Assembly: GCF_022690685.1 (NCBI RefSeq)
Contig: NZ_JALCYY010000019.1
Coordinates: 23,978 to 87,977, forward strand
DNA: 64,000 nucleotides
Source: Anaeromyxobacter terrae
GTDB lineage: Bacteria; Myxococcota; Myxococcia; Myxococcales; Anaeromyxobacteraceae
Reading direction: 5' to 3'
Shown piece after piece: positions 16,223 to 24,493 of the stretch. A program made the translations under genes and the position numbers. Within the stretch, counting starts at the first letter, position 1. The number at the start of each line of letters is the position of its first letter. The notes below the pieces were generated by a model. That model did not search any database, was not told the origin of the DNA, and worked only from the letters and a program-made list of their open reading frames with translations.

Positions 16223-16634
16223 TCTGTCCTCCTGAAATTCCGACGAGCTGCCACCGCGGCGTATTCTCGTCCAGAGGCTCAGCAGCTTTCGGGCCACCGG
16301 GCCCACCCGAGCAAGAACGCACACTTGGAGGACGGGGCGCGCTGCGCGCGTGCCTCGCGGCAACAGGTCCCTCGTGTGGAGTCGCCGCGTCTCGGTAGGG
16401 GTCGTAGGCGCGCGTCGCCCACCCGACCCTACCGGCGCTGACCGCGAGCGCGGCGATCCCCGCCGGGCAGCGCAGACCGCGCGTCAGGCGACAGGTCGTC
16501 ATAAAGAGGTCCGCGACCGGGGCACGACGCCACGAATGAAGCTACTTCCCCGGCGACGGGTGCAGCGCGAACGGCGACCTCACGGTCGAACACCGTGAGC
16601 GACTGAACCCGTCACTCTCGCCCAGAGCGTCGAC
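16223..16634. other. Intergenic region holding a helicase-gene scar
   Basis: 412 bases between two minus-strand genes. The right part includes the NERD-helicase fragment (separate entry). The part next to 16222 carries AGGAGG and presumably the promoter of the secreted protein. The remainder shows nothing I recognise. Confidence 0.5.
16435..16529 (-). pseudogene. Fragment of a NERD-helicase gene
   Basis: Read on the minus strand it encodes RAPVADLFMTTCRLTRGL followed by RCPAGIAALAVSAG. The intact helicase (1447-3186) has RAPVPDLFATTFRLTRGQ and RCPAGVGALAARYAG at the same place, around bases 1880-1985. About 23 of 33 residues match, with DNA similarity over some 85 bases and nothing recognisable on either side. 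This is a scar of a lost paralogue. Confidence 0.75.
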
Positions 16635-17273
16635 TCACCGTCCAGCATCACCCTGGCTCGAGTCGCGATCGCTCTCGTCCTCGAGCGCATCGGTCGCGAC
16701 GGAGCGCGGCAAGGTAGCGACGTAGGTCGTCCCGGCGCGCGTCCGGATGCGCGCGAGGTGCCCGCGGTGCTGCAGCACGATCTTGCGCGCGACCACGATC
16801 CTCAGCGTGCCGACCGTGTCGTCGGCGCCGTCGGGCCGCACGCCATCCTCGAAGAACGTCACGAACCGATCGCCTCGCTCGAGCGGGCGTGGAAACTGGA
16901 CGCGCAGCACCGCGACGCCGTCGTGCTCCCGCCAGCGCAGCGACACGCGCTCTCCCGCGCTCGTCCGCTTCAGCGCATCCTCGAGCAGGATCGTCACGGC
17001 GTAGGTGACCCGGCGCGCGTCCCACTCCCCGGCCCCTTCGAGCTCGGGGTCCGGAGCGTAATCGACGACGCGGTCGGCGAACCTCGCCGTGACGTCATCC
17101 ACCGCGGCGCGGCACAGCTCCGCGAGCGACGTCGGCTGGAGCTCGAGCGGGAACTCCTCGTCGTGCCTCGGGCCCCGACCCGCAGGCCGCTCCGCGGCCG
17201 GGGCCGCGCGACCGACGAGCATCTCCGTCCCGTGTTCCGTCTGGCTGGTCTCGATCGACAAATCGTGCTCCAC
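16635..17273 (-). CDS. Degenerate histidine-kinase ATPase-domain protein
   Basis: About 212 residues from GTG 17273; ATG 17222 is an alternative and neither has an ideal ribosome site. SLAELCRAAVDDVTARF resembles the linker that precedes kinase ATPase domains. The body follows the HATPase_c outline, ending VVARKIVLQHRGHLARIR and GTTYVATLPR. Catalytic boxes are eroded: the N-box reads ILLEDALK with Asp for the key Asn, and the glycine-rich G2 box (GLGLxIV) reads GTLRIVV. There is no phospho-accepting histidine domain or membrane segment. It is probably a non-kinase regulator or a decaying truncation. Confidence 0.65.
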   Translation of the reverse strand: MEHDLSIETSQTEHGTEMLVGRAAPAAERPAGRGPRHDEEFPLELQPTSLAELCRAAVDDVTARFADRVVDYAPDPELEGAGEWDARRVTYAVTILLEDALKRTSAGERVSLRWREHDGVAVLRVQFPRPLERGDRFVTFFEDGVRPDGADDTVGTLRIVVARKIVLQHRGHLARIRTRAGTTYVATLPRSVATDALEDESDRDSSQGDAGR

Positions 17274-17700
17274 CCTGGAAGTTGTCCCGGAACGCCCGGG
17301 CTCTGTATGGAAATGCCGGATGACGTGCGGAAATTCCGGCCGCCCATTTGTCGAATCGCCGGCGGAGCGCTCGTCTGGCCGCACGCCGCCACAGATCCCA
17401 TGGCGACGGCCGAGGCCTGCGGTTCGAGCCCTCAGAGCCCTACGACCGGCTGGACATCCCTCGTCGCGGTGCTCGCGCACGAGCGGGCCTGGGCGCGCCG
17501 CGGCCGAGAAGCAGGTCGAGCGCGAGGATGGCGATGTTTGCAGGACAGGGAGCCGACAGCATCGGCCCGTCTCGTCTCGTACCCGACCTCGTCGTCGGGT
17601 GGTCGGCGTGCGCGGCGTGTCCCTCGCCCCGCTGCGCGTCCTGTAACGCCCCGCCCCCGGGACACACTGCTCAGCCGAACCCGAACCGGAGGTCGGCACC
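17274..17700. other. Divergent intergenic region with spaced direct repeats
   Basis: 427 bases between the kinase-like gene and the lactonase-like gene. A pair of GGAAATNCCGG repeats is listed separately. The stretch from about 17400 to 17640 looks coding in composition, but I cannot read a known protein in any frame; it may be old gene debris. GGAGG lies just before 17701. Confidence 0.45.
17309..17339. promoter_or_regulatory. Two GGAAATNCCGG direct repeats 20 bases apart
   Basis: ggaaatgccgg at 17309-17319 and ggaaattccgg at 17329-17339, start to start 20 bases, about two helical turns. They lie 36-66 bases upstream of the GTG start of the minus-strand gene, a plausible activator or repressor position. 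Factor unknown. Confidence 0.35.
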
Positions 17701-18837
17701 ATGCAGCCACGCAGCTCCCTCTTCGCAGCTCTCGTCGTCTCCACCCTCATCGCGTCTGGCGGCGAGGCGGAAGCCGCCGGAGCTGCCCGCTCCACGACCG
17801 GGAACGCGCCCGGCGCTGCATCCGCCGACGGGGCCGGCATGGTCTACGCGCTCTCGAACGATCCGGCCGGCAATGCGGTGGTGGCGTTCGCGCGCGCGCC
17901 CGACGGCACGCTTTCCCCCGCCGGCTCGTTCTCGACCGGCGGGACCGGCACCGGCGCCGGGCTCGGCTCGCAGGGCGCGCTCACCTTCTCGCGCGACGGC
18001 CGCTGGGCCCTCGCGGTCAACGCCGGCAGCGACGACGTCTCGATCTTCGCGGTGTCTGACAGCGGTTCGCTCCGGCTCGTGGACCGCGCCCCGTCGGGTG
18101 GCGACATGCCCATCAGCGTCACCGTGATGAACGGGCTCGTCTTCGTGGTGAACGCAGGCGTGCCGAACAGCGTGACGGGGCTCCGGATCGGCCAGGACGG
18201 CGACCTCCAGCCCATCCCGAGCTCCACCCGGCCGCTCAGCGCAGCCGACACCGCTCCCGCCGAGATCGCGTTCGATCCGGGGGGCGACTTTCTCGTCGTG
18301 ACCGAGAAGAACACGAACCGGCTCAGCGTCTACGCTGTCGACGAGGGCGGCAGCCCCGATGGCCCTCGGGTGGTCGAGTCGAGCGGTCAGACGCCCTTCG
18401 GCTTCGCGTTCACGCGGAGGGGCCTGCTCGTCGTGTCCGAGGCGGGTGGGAGCACCGTCTCGTCCTACCGGCTGGGCGACGACGTCCTCGACGTGGTCAC
18501 TCCCTCCGCTCCCAACTTCCAGGTCGCCGCCTGCTGGATCGCGATCACCAACGACGGCCGCTTTGCGTACTCGGCCAACACGGGCGCCGACGACATCTCC
18601 GCCTTCGCCATCGCTTCCGACGGCACGCTCGCGCTCCTCGACGCAAGCGGCGTGACGGCCTCGGCCGGCGACGCCCCGGCCGACCTGGCCTTCAGCCGCG
18701 GGAGCCAGTACCTCTACGTGCGCAACGGGCGCGACGGCTCCATCTCGGGTTACGAGGTCCAGAGCGACGGCGCGCTCGAGCAGGTCGAGCTCGTGACGGG
18801 GCTCCCCGCCGGCTCGGCCGGGCTCGCCGCCCGGTAG
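17701..18837 (+). CDS. Secreted lactonase-family seven-bladed beta-propeller protein
   Basis: 378 residues; CGGAGG precedes the ATG. Signal peptide about residues 1-26 (LFAALVVSTLIASGGEAEA). The body is a series of propeller blades with recurring motifs: YALSNDPAGNAVVAFARAPD, LAVNAGSDDVSIF, LVVTEKNTNRLSVYAV, FAYSANTGADDISAFAIASD and LYVRNGRDGSISGY. This matches the 6-phosphogluconolactonase/carboxymuconate-cyclase-like family (YbhE type). Because it is exported, a role on central-metabolism lactones is unlikely; the substrate is unknown. Confidence 0.85.
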   Translation: MQPRSSLFAALVVSTLIASGGEAEAAGAARSTTGNAPGAASADGAGMVYALSNDPAGNAVVAFARAPDGTLSPAGSFSTGGTGTGAGLGSQGALTFSRDGRWALAVNAGSDDVSIFAVSDSGSLRLVDRAPSGGDMPISVTVMNGLVFVVNAGVPNSVTGLRIGQDGDLQPIPSSTRPLSAADTAPAEIAFDPGGDFLVVTEKNTNRLSVYAVDEGGSPDGPRVVESSGQTPFGFAFTRRGLLVVSEAGGSTVSSYRLGDDVLDVVTPSAPNFQVAACWIAITNDGRFAYSANTGADDISAFAIASDGTLALLDASGVTASAGDAPADLAFSRGSQYLYVRNGRDGSISGYEVQSDGALEQVELVTGLPAGSAGLAAR

Positions 18838-18873
18838 CGCATCACCCACTCCGACGCCTTCGATACGAAGCGC

Positions 18874-19737
18874 ATGGCTCGCCCTCACCTGCTGCTCGCT
18901 CTGCTCGTCCTGACCTGGGCGATCAGCTGGCCCGTGATCAAGGTCGGCGTCACGACCGTGCCGCCGATCTGGTACGGGGTCCTGCGCTACGTGCTGGCTT
19001 CCTCCTGCTTGTTCGGCCTCGTCGCGCTCCGCCGCGAGCTCGCCGTTCCACCGCGGTCGGATTGGCCGCTCATCGCGGTCTCCGCCGTGTTTCAGATGGG
19101 CGCGTACTCGGCGCTGACCGGGCTCGCCTTGACGGTATTGCCCCCAGGTCGCGCGTCGGTCCTGGCGTTCTCGACGCCGATCTGGGTCCTGCCGCTCTCC
19201 GCGTGGTGGCTTCACGAGCGGCCCGCGCGCTCGGGGCTGTTCGGCGTGTGCCTCGGGCTGCTGGGGGTCGTCGCGATCGCGGCCCCCTCGCTGCATTCCA
19301 CCGGGAGCCGCCAGCTCCTGGCCTACGGCCTGCTCATGGCTGCGGCCGCCGCCTGGGCGATCTCGATCGTCTTCGTCCGCCGGCACCGCTTCACGGCGAC
19401 CGCGCTCGCGCTCGCTCCATGGCAGGCGCTCGCCGCCTCCATCCTGCTCCTCCCCATGGCGGCGCTGTTCGAGGGCGCGCTGCCGCCGATCGGCTGGGGC
19501 GGCGCGGCGTCGCTCGCCTATGTCGGGCCGGTCGCGACCGCCTTCGGTTACTGGGCGGTCGTGGAGGTGGGTCGTCACCTTCGGGCGAGCACGATGTCGA
19601 CGGCGCTCCTGGCGGCTCCGAGCCTCGGCATCCTGCTCTCCGCCGTGACTCTCGGGGAGGCCATCGGCCCATCGCTCATCGCGGGCGTCGTGCTGATCGG
19701 CGCCGGCATCCGGCTGGCGACGACCGCCGCCGCGTGA
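18874..19737 (+). CDS. EamA/RhaT-family metabolite exporter
   Basis: 287 residues, nearly all hydrophobic, with about ten transmembrane helices arranged as two EamA repeats: LLALLVLTWAISWPVIK at the start and AYGLLMAAAAAWAISIVFVRR opening the second half. Drug/metabolite transporters of this family export amino acids or other small metabolites across the inner membrane; the substrate cannot be told. It lies 36 bases after the propeller gene on the same strand, so read-through is possible. The ribosome site is weak. Confidence 0.9.
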   Translation: MARPHLLLALLVLTWAISWPVIKVGVTTVPPIWYGVLRYVLASSCLFGLVALRRELAVPPRSDWPLIAVSAVFQMGAYSALTGLALTVLPPGRASVLAFSTPIWVLPLSAWWLHERPARSGLFGVCLGLLGVVAIAAPSLHSTGSRQLLAYGLLMAAAAAWAISIVFVRRHRFTATALALAPWQALAASILLLPMAALFEGALPPIGWGGAASLAYVGPVATAFGYWAVVEVGRHLRASTMSTALLAAPSLGILLSAVTLGEAIGPSLIAGVVLIGAGIRLATTAAA

Positions 19738-19825
19738 GCCGGGTCCCCCGCGCTCGGCGCCACCCCTGCGCGCCCCGGGGCTTGCGAGCGGCCCGCGGCT
19801 CTGAGAGAACGGCGCGGGACACGCC

Positions 19826-21190
19826 ATGGACACCATCAAGAAGCCGCGCCGCCGGGCCCGATTCCTGCGCGTCTCCTGGCGCGACCTGCTCGTCACGGTG
19901 TTGCCGGCCGCGCTCTTGCTCGCGGCGGCGACCTGGGCGGTGCTGCACTTCGTCCGCCCGGCGGCGCCCTCGACGATCACCATCTCGACCGGCCCCGACG
20001 GCAGCAGCTTCCAGCGCGCGGCGGAGCGGTACGCGCAGGCGTTCGCCAGGAACGGCGTCACCCTGAAGGTCAGGCCGTCGAACGGCTCGCTCGAGAACCT
20101 CAGGCGGCTCGCCGACCCGAAGAGCGACGTCGACGTGGGCTTCGTCCAGGTGGGCGTGAACCTGCCCGACCCGGCGCCGGAAGAAGAGCGGCGGGAGCTC
20201 GTCTCCCTCGGCACCATCTCGCGTCAGCCGCTCTACATCCTCGTGCACGGCTCGGCGCCGCCCGACCGGCTCTCGGCGCTCGCGGGGAAGCGGCTCGTCA
20301 TCGGGCCGGAGGGCAGCGGCACCCGGGTGCTGGCGCTCCGGCTGCTCAAGGCCAACGGCGTCGAGCCCGGCGGCGCCACCACGCTGCTCGATCTCGACGA
20401 CGATCTCGTCGGGGACGCGCTCGAGCAGGGCTACGTCGACGCCGCTTTCCTCATGGGCGACTCGGCGTCGCCGCGGGTGATCCGCAGCATCATCGAGCGC
20501 CCGGGCGTGCACGTGCTGCAGCTCTCGCAGGTAGAGGCCTACCTGAGGAAGTTCCAGGACCTCGATCGCCTCGTCATCCCGATGGGCGCCTACGATCTCG
20601 CCAAGAACCAGCCCGCCACCGACCTCGAGCTGGTCGCCTCGTCGGTGGAGCTGGTGGCGCGCGCCGACCTGCACCCGGCCATCTCGGACCTGCTCCTCGA
20701 GACCATGCGCGAGGTGCACAGCCGTCCGTACCTGCTGCAGAGAGCCGGCGAGTTCCCGGCGCCGCGCGAGCACGAGCTGCCGCTCAGCGCCGATGCCCGG
20801 CGCTACTACCAGTCCGGCAAGCGCTGGCTGTACAGCATGCTGCCGTTCTGGGCGGCGAGCCTCGCCGATCGGTTCCTCGTGGTGCTGGTGCCGCTGGTGC
20901 TCCTCCTCATCCCGGTGTTCCGGCTCGTACCCCAGGTCTACACCTGGCGCGTGCGGCTCCGTGTGTACCGGATCTACGGCGCGCTGCTGGAGCTCGAGCG
21001 CGACGTGCTGGGCCACGCCGCCGAGCACCAGGCCGGGCTGCTCGATCGGCTCGACGCCATCGAGCGGCAGGCCGACACGCTCAAGCTCCCGGTCGCCTTC
21101 GCCGACCAGTTCTACGTGCTGCGGGAGCACATCGGCTTCGTCCGGCGGCGGCTCACCTCGCTCGCGGGCGAGCAGCGTCGAGCGCCCTGA
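19826..21190 (+). CDS. TAXI-family TRAP transporter substrate-binding protein, membrane-anchored
   Basis: 454 residues. A transmembrane helix at about 23-43 is followed by a TAXI-type periplasmic binding fold ([60 protein letters not shown]). A second helix near 350-372 (FLVVLVPLVLLLIPVF) leads to a coiled-coil-like cytoplasmic tail. Usual TAXI receptors are soluble and work with DctQ/DctM-type permeases; none is encoded nearby. The two-helix layout suggests a sensor or a tethered receptor. Ligand unknown. Confidence 0.85.
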   Translation: MDTIKKPRRRARFLRVSWRDLLVTVLPAALLLAAATWAVLHFVRPAAPSTITISTGPDGSSFQRAAERYAQAFARNGVTLKVRPSNGSLENLRRLADPKSDVDVGFVQVGVNLPDPAPEEERRELVSLGTISRQPLYILVHGSAPPDRLSALAGKRLVIGPEGSGTRVLALRLLKANGVEPGGATTLLDLDDDLVGDALEQGYVDAAFLMGDSASPRVIRSIIERPGVHVLQLSQVEAYLRKFQDLDRLVIPMGAYDLAKNQPATDLELVASSVELVARADLHPAISDLLLETMREVHSRPYLLQRAGEFPAPREHELPLSADARRYYQSGKRWLYSMLPFWAASLADRFLVVLVPLVLLLIPVFRLVPQVYTWRVRLRVYRIYGALLELERDVLGHAAEHQAGLLDRLDAIERQADTLKLPVAFADQFYVLREHIGFVRRRLTSLAGEQRRAP

Positions 21191-21282
21191 GGAACGCCCG
21201 GCGCGCGGTCGGAGGAGTCCTCCGGCCACGCGCACCCGCGGCCCGAGAGCGGCCTCTCCGGTCCGGCGTTATCGTCTTCGCG

Positions 21283-22518
21283 ATGCCGCCGCGCGAACGA
21301 TCCCCGAGGGCACCGCGCAGCCCGATCCTCGACCTGCGCGGCGCGAGTCGTCTCGTGATCGAGGCGACGAGTCGCATCGCCGACGTCGTCGAGGCCATGC
21401 ACCACGGAATCGGCGCCGGCCCGGCCGTCCTCGGCCGCCCGCTCGAGCGCCCCGTCCGGCTCCTCACCCGCCCGGTCTACGGGAGTGTGCGCGGGGTGAC
21501 GCGGCTCGTCGGCGACGGGATCGACGCGGCCCTCGCCCGGCTCGAGCCCCTCGCCGCGCCGCTGCTCGGCGAGCGCCCGCCGGGGCCGGGGCGTGAAGCG
21601 CTGGTGGCCGCGCTGAACGGCGTCCTCGGCGACTACCTGGCGGCGAGCGGGAACCCGCTCGCGATCGAGATGCGCTTTCGCAGCGACGGTCGCCCTCTGG
21701 AGCTCGACCCCGAGGCGCTGCGGCTCGCGTTCCCGCGCGCGACCGGCAAGCTCCTCGTCCTCGTGCACGGCTCCTGCGTGAACGATCGCCAGTGGACGCG
21801 GCAAGGGCACGACCACGGCGCGGCGCTCGCTCGCGATCTCGGGTTCACGCCGATCTACCTCCACTACAACTCCGGCCTGCACGCCTCGGTGAATGGGCGC
21901 GCGTTCGCGGGGCTGCTCGAGCAGCTCGTCGCGGCGTGGCCCACTCCGATCGACGACCTCGTCCTCCTGGCGCACAGCATGGGCGGGCTCGTGGCGCGCA
22001 GCGCGTGCCACTTCGGCGAGACGGAGGGCCACGCGTGGCGGCGAAAGCTGCGCGCGCTCGTCTGCCTCGGCACGCCCCACCACGGCGCACCGCTCGAGCG
22101 TGGCGGCCACTGGATCGACCTGCTGCTCGGCGTCAGCCGGTACAGCGCGCCGCTCGCGCGCCTCGGCAAGCTCCGGAGCGCCGGCGTCACGGACATGCGG
22201 CACGGCAACGTCCTCGATGAGCACTGGGAAGGTCACGACCGCTTCGCGCACCGTCGCGACGACCGCGTCCCGCTCGCGCTGCCGCAGGGCGTGCGGTGCT
22301 ACGCGATCGCGGGGACGACGGCCGTGCAGGGTGCCGCGGGGAAGCGCCGGACCGACGGCCTCGTCCCCGTGGAGAGCGCGCTCGGCGTGCACGCGAGGCC
22401 GGAGCTGACGCTCGGGTTCCCCGAGGCGCACCTCTGGATCGCCCACGGGACGGGCCACCTCCAGCTCCTGAGCCGACCCAAGGTGTACGCGAAGCTCCGC
22501 TCCTGGCTCTCGTCCTGA
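21283..22518 (+). CDS. Alpha/beta-hydrolase, lipase/PGAP1-like
   Basis: 411 residues without a signal peptide. The hydrolase core begins LLVLVHGSCVNDRQW (oxyanion strand) and contains the nucleophile elbow LLAHSMGGLVARS with its serine. LGTPHHGAPLERGG is the typical loop of triacylglycerol-lipase/PGAP1-like enzymes, and a histidine in HLWIAHGTGHLQLL is a candidate for the triad. It likely hydrolyses an ester of a lipid or polymer such as polyhydroxyalkanoate. The N-terminal ~140 residues are extra. It is convergent with the SDR gene. Confidence 0.85.
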   Translation: MPPRERSPRAPRSPILDLRGASRLVIEATSRIADVVEAMHHGIGAGPAVLGRPLERPVRLLTRPVYGSVRGVTRLVGDGIDAALARLEPLAAPLLGERPPGPGREALVAALNGVLGDYLAASGNPLAIEMRFRSDGRPLELDPEALRLAFPRATGKLLVLVHGSCVNDRQWTRQGHDHGAALARDLGFTPIYLHYNSGLHASVNGRAFAGLLEQLVAAWPTPIDDLVLLAHSMGGLVARSACHFGETEGHAWRRKLRALVCLGTPHHGAPLERGGHWIDLLLGVSRYSAPLARLGKLRSAGVTDMRHGNVLDEHWEGHDRFAHRRDDRVPLALPQGVRCYAIAGTTAVQGAAGKRRTDGLVPVESALGVHARPELTLGFPEAHLWIAHGTGHLQLLSRPKVYAKLRSWLSS

Positions 22519-22524
22519 CGGCGG

Positions 22525-22555
22525 CGCCATGGGCGGTGACCCTGCGCCCGTGGCG
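22525..22555. terminator. Hairpin between convergent genes
   Basis: An 11-pair stem (cgccatgggcg with cgcccgtggcg, one G-U pair) and nine-base loop lies between the lipase-like stop (22518) and the SDR stop (22564). It is well placed to end both transcripts. Confidence 0.55.
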
Positions 22556-22563
22556 AAAGCTCC

Positions 22564-23277
22564 TCAGGCGCGCCCGTAGACCGGCACGACCGCGCCGCTC
22601 ACGTCCCGTGCCGCGTCCGAGAGCAGGAACTCGATGACCGCGGCGACCGACTCCGGCTCGACCCAGCGCGACGCGTCGGCGTCCGGCATCGCGCCGCGGT
22701 TCGCGGCCGTGTCGATCGTGCTCGGGAGGACGGCGTTCACCCGAACGCCGGCGTCCAGGACCTCCGCGGCGATCACGCGCGCGAGCGCGACGACGGCGCT
22801 CTTCGCGACGGTGTAGGCGGCGGCGCCGGCGCCCGACCACGGCCGCTCGACGTTGCGGGACCCGACGACGACCACGCTGCCCGCGCGCTGCGCGACCAGC
22901 CTCGGCAGCAACGCGCGAAGGGCCCGCTGGGCCGACTCGAGGTTCTCGTCCAGCATGCTTCGCCAGGTTCCCTCGTCGGCTTCCTCGTGGAAGCGCCGGC
23001 CACCGCGCCATCCGCCCGCGACCAGCGCCGCGCCGGAGATCGGGCCGAGGCGCGCGCTCACCGCGCCGAGGGCCGCGTCCCAGGCCGCGGTCGAGTCCTC
23101 CTGGAGCGAGAAGCCGGCGAAATTCGCCCCGAGCTCCTGCTCGAGCTTGCCGAGGCGCTCCGCGTGACGGGCGAGCCCGACGCCGGCCACCCGGTACCCG
23201 CGCTCCACGAGGTAGCGACAGAGCGCGGTCCCGAGCGCTCCGACCGCTCCGCTGATCACGATCACGCCCGCCATCAT
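22564..23277 (-). CDS. Short-chain dehydrogenase/reductase
   Basis: 237 residues. The cofactor site reads VIVISGAVGALGTALCRY (Gly-rich SDR loop). The catalytic residues are present as SVVVVGSRN (Ser) and AAYTVAKSA (Tyr-x-x-x-Lys). It oxidises or reduces an unknown alcohol/ketone with NAD(P). Its ATG overlaps the stop of the VOC gene by four bases (ATGA), so the two are translationally coupled and likely act on related compounds. Confidence 0.9.
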   Translation of the reverse strand: MMAGVIVISGAVGALGTALCRYLVERGYRVAGVGLARHAERLGKLEQELGANFAGFSLQEDSTAAWDAALGAVSARLGPISGAALVAGGWRGGRRFHEEADEGTWRSMLDENLESAQRALRALLPRLVAQRAGSVVVVGSRNVERPWSGAGAAAYTVAKSAVVALARVIAAEVLDAGVRVNAVLPSTIDTAANRGAMPDADASRWVEPESVAAVIEFLLSDAARDVSGAVVPVYGRA

Positions 23278-23678
23278 CGAGCCGGCTCGAAGAGCTCGAT
23301 GGGATTCCCATCTGCGTCCTCGATCTGGATTTGTCGACCGCCAGGGCCTGTTTCCATCTCATTGCGAAAGCGAACCCCTGCCTTCTTCAGTTCGGTGATG
23401 AAACCCGGAAGATCCGCGACCTTCAGCACCACCCTGTTCCAGCCGCCAGGTTCCTGCTGCTGCCCATTCGGCATCGGCCGCGAGCCTGACGCGCCTGGAC
23501 CGCTGAGCAGAACGTGCGCGTCACCAAGAGAGACGTTCGCAAACGCGGGGAGCTGCTGGTGTTCCAGCTTGAACCCGAGATGTTGCGTATAGAACGCTAC
23601 AGAGCGAGCGACGTCTTTCACCTGATAGCGAACGCCGTGAATGCTCTTGACGAATGACTTCGTGGCGGCCTGGACCAC
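23274..23678 (-). CDS. VOC/glyoxalase-fold protein
   Basis: About 134 residues from GTG 23678, behind GGAAGGGAG. It has the paired beta-alpha-beta-beta-beta modules of the vicinal-oxygen-chelate fold: VKSIHGVRYQVKDVARSVAF, FYTQHLGF and the closing IQIEDADGNPIELFEPA, where E in IELFE is a usual metal ligand. Members include glyoxalases, dioxygenases and resistance proteins; the substrate cannot be told. Coupled to the downstream SDR gene by an ATGA overlap. Confidence 0.85.
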   Translation of the reverse strand: MVQAATKSFVKSIHGVRYQVKDVARSVAFYTQHLGFKLEHQQLPAFANVSLGDAHVLLSGPGASGSRPMPNGQQQEPGGWNRVVLKVADLPGFITELKKAGVRFRNEMETGPGGRQIQIEDADGNPIELFEPAR

Positions 23679-23838
23679 GTGCGTCTCCCTTCCTGGTCCG
23701 TCTCTCTGATCACTGTGCTCGGCTCCCGCAATACTGAGGAGTCTGATGAGACACGCACCTGCTACGGGCAACAGCCGACCGCCACCCAGCGAGGTCGCCA
23801 CCGAGGCGTCCGCCAGCCAGAACGGGTAGGAGAAACGC

Positions 23839-24384
23839 ATGCCCAGCAAGACCAAGCCCAGGGCGGCCAAGCGCCCGTCCCCCGTCGTCAAGGGGAAGCC
23901 CACCGCGTCCAAACCCAGGGGAGTGGCCGGCAAAGGCAAGCGATCCAGCGCACCCAAGAGCAAGGGTCCCTTGGTGGCCGCGAAACCGGCCCTCCTCGCT
24001 GGCGGCAACCCTCAGATCGCGAAGGCCGACGGCGACGCCCCCGTGCAGGCCTACATCGCGGCCATGCCGGGCTGGAAACGCGACGTTGGGCGCCGCCTCG
24101 ACGCGCTCATCGCGCGCACTGTCCCGGGCGTGCGCAAGGCGGTCAAATGGAACTCGCCCTTCTACGGAGTCGAGGGCCAGGGCTGGTTCCTCAACTTCCA
24201 TACCTTCACGAACTACATCAAGGTGGCGTTCTTCCGCGGCGCGTCGCTGCATCCTGTCCCCCCCGGCGAGTCCAAGCACAAAGACGTGCGCTACCTCGAC
24301 ATCCACGAGGACGACCCGCTCGACGAGGCGCAGATGGCGACGTGGATCCGGCAGGCGGCCGCCCTGCCCGGCTGGGTCCCGTAG
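23839..24384 (+). CDS. DUF1801 (YdhG-like) protein with Lys-rich N-terminal extension
   Basis: 181 residues; AGGAG precedes the ATG. Residues 1-60 are Lys/Pro/Ala-rich and probably disordered, like histone-type tails. The remainder is a DUF1801 domain (PVQAYIAAMPGWKRDVG, AVKWNSPFYGVEGQGWF, NYIKVAFFRGASL, DIHEDDPLDEAQM). These small alpha-beta proteins have no firmly known role, though some relatives are linked to iron-sulphur assembly (frataxin-like fold). The basic tail could bind nucleic acid, an inference. Confidence 0.85.
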   Translation: MPSKTKPRAAKRPSPVVKGKPTASKPRGVAGKGKRSSAPKSKGPLVAAKPALLAGGNPQIAKADGDAPVQAYIAAMPGWKRDVGRRLDALIARTVPGVRKAVKWNSPFYGVEGQGWFLNFHTFTNYIKVAFFRGASLHPVPPGESKHKDVRYLDIHEDDPLDEAQMATWIRQAAALPGWVP

Positions 24385-24493
24385 CGCCGGCAGGGATCCT
24401 CGCAAGCAGTCCGTCAACGCACCGCGGGCCGCCACACGGCTAGGGTAGGCAGAGGGACAATGCCTGTTGAAATCGCGGGGGGCACCGGGCCCT

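Noticed and set aside
17410..17430. GGTTCGAGCCC, resembling a tRNA T-loop
   Set aside because: The flanking bases do not form a T stem, and no acceptor or anticodon arm can be drawn around it.
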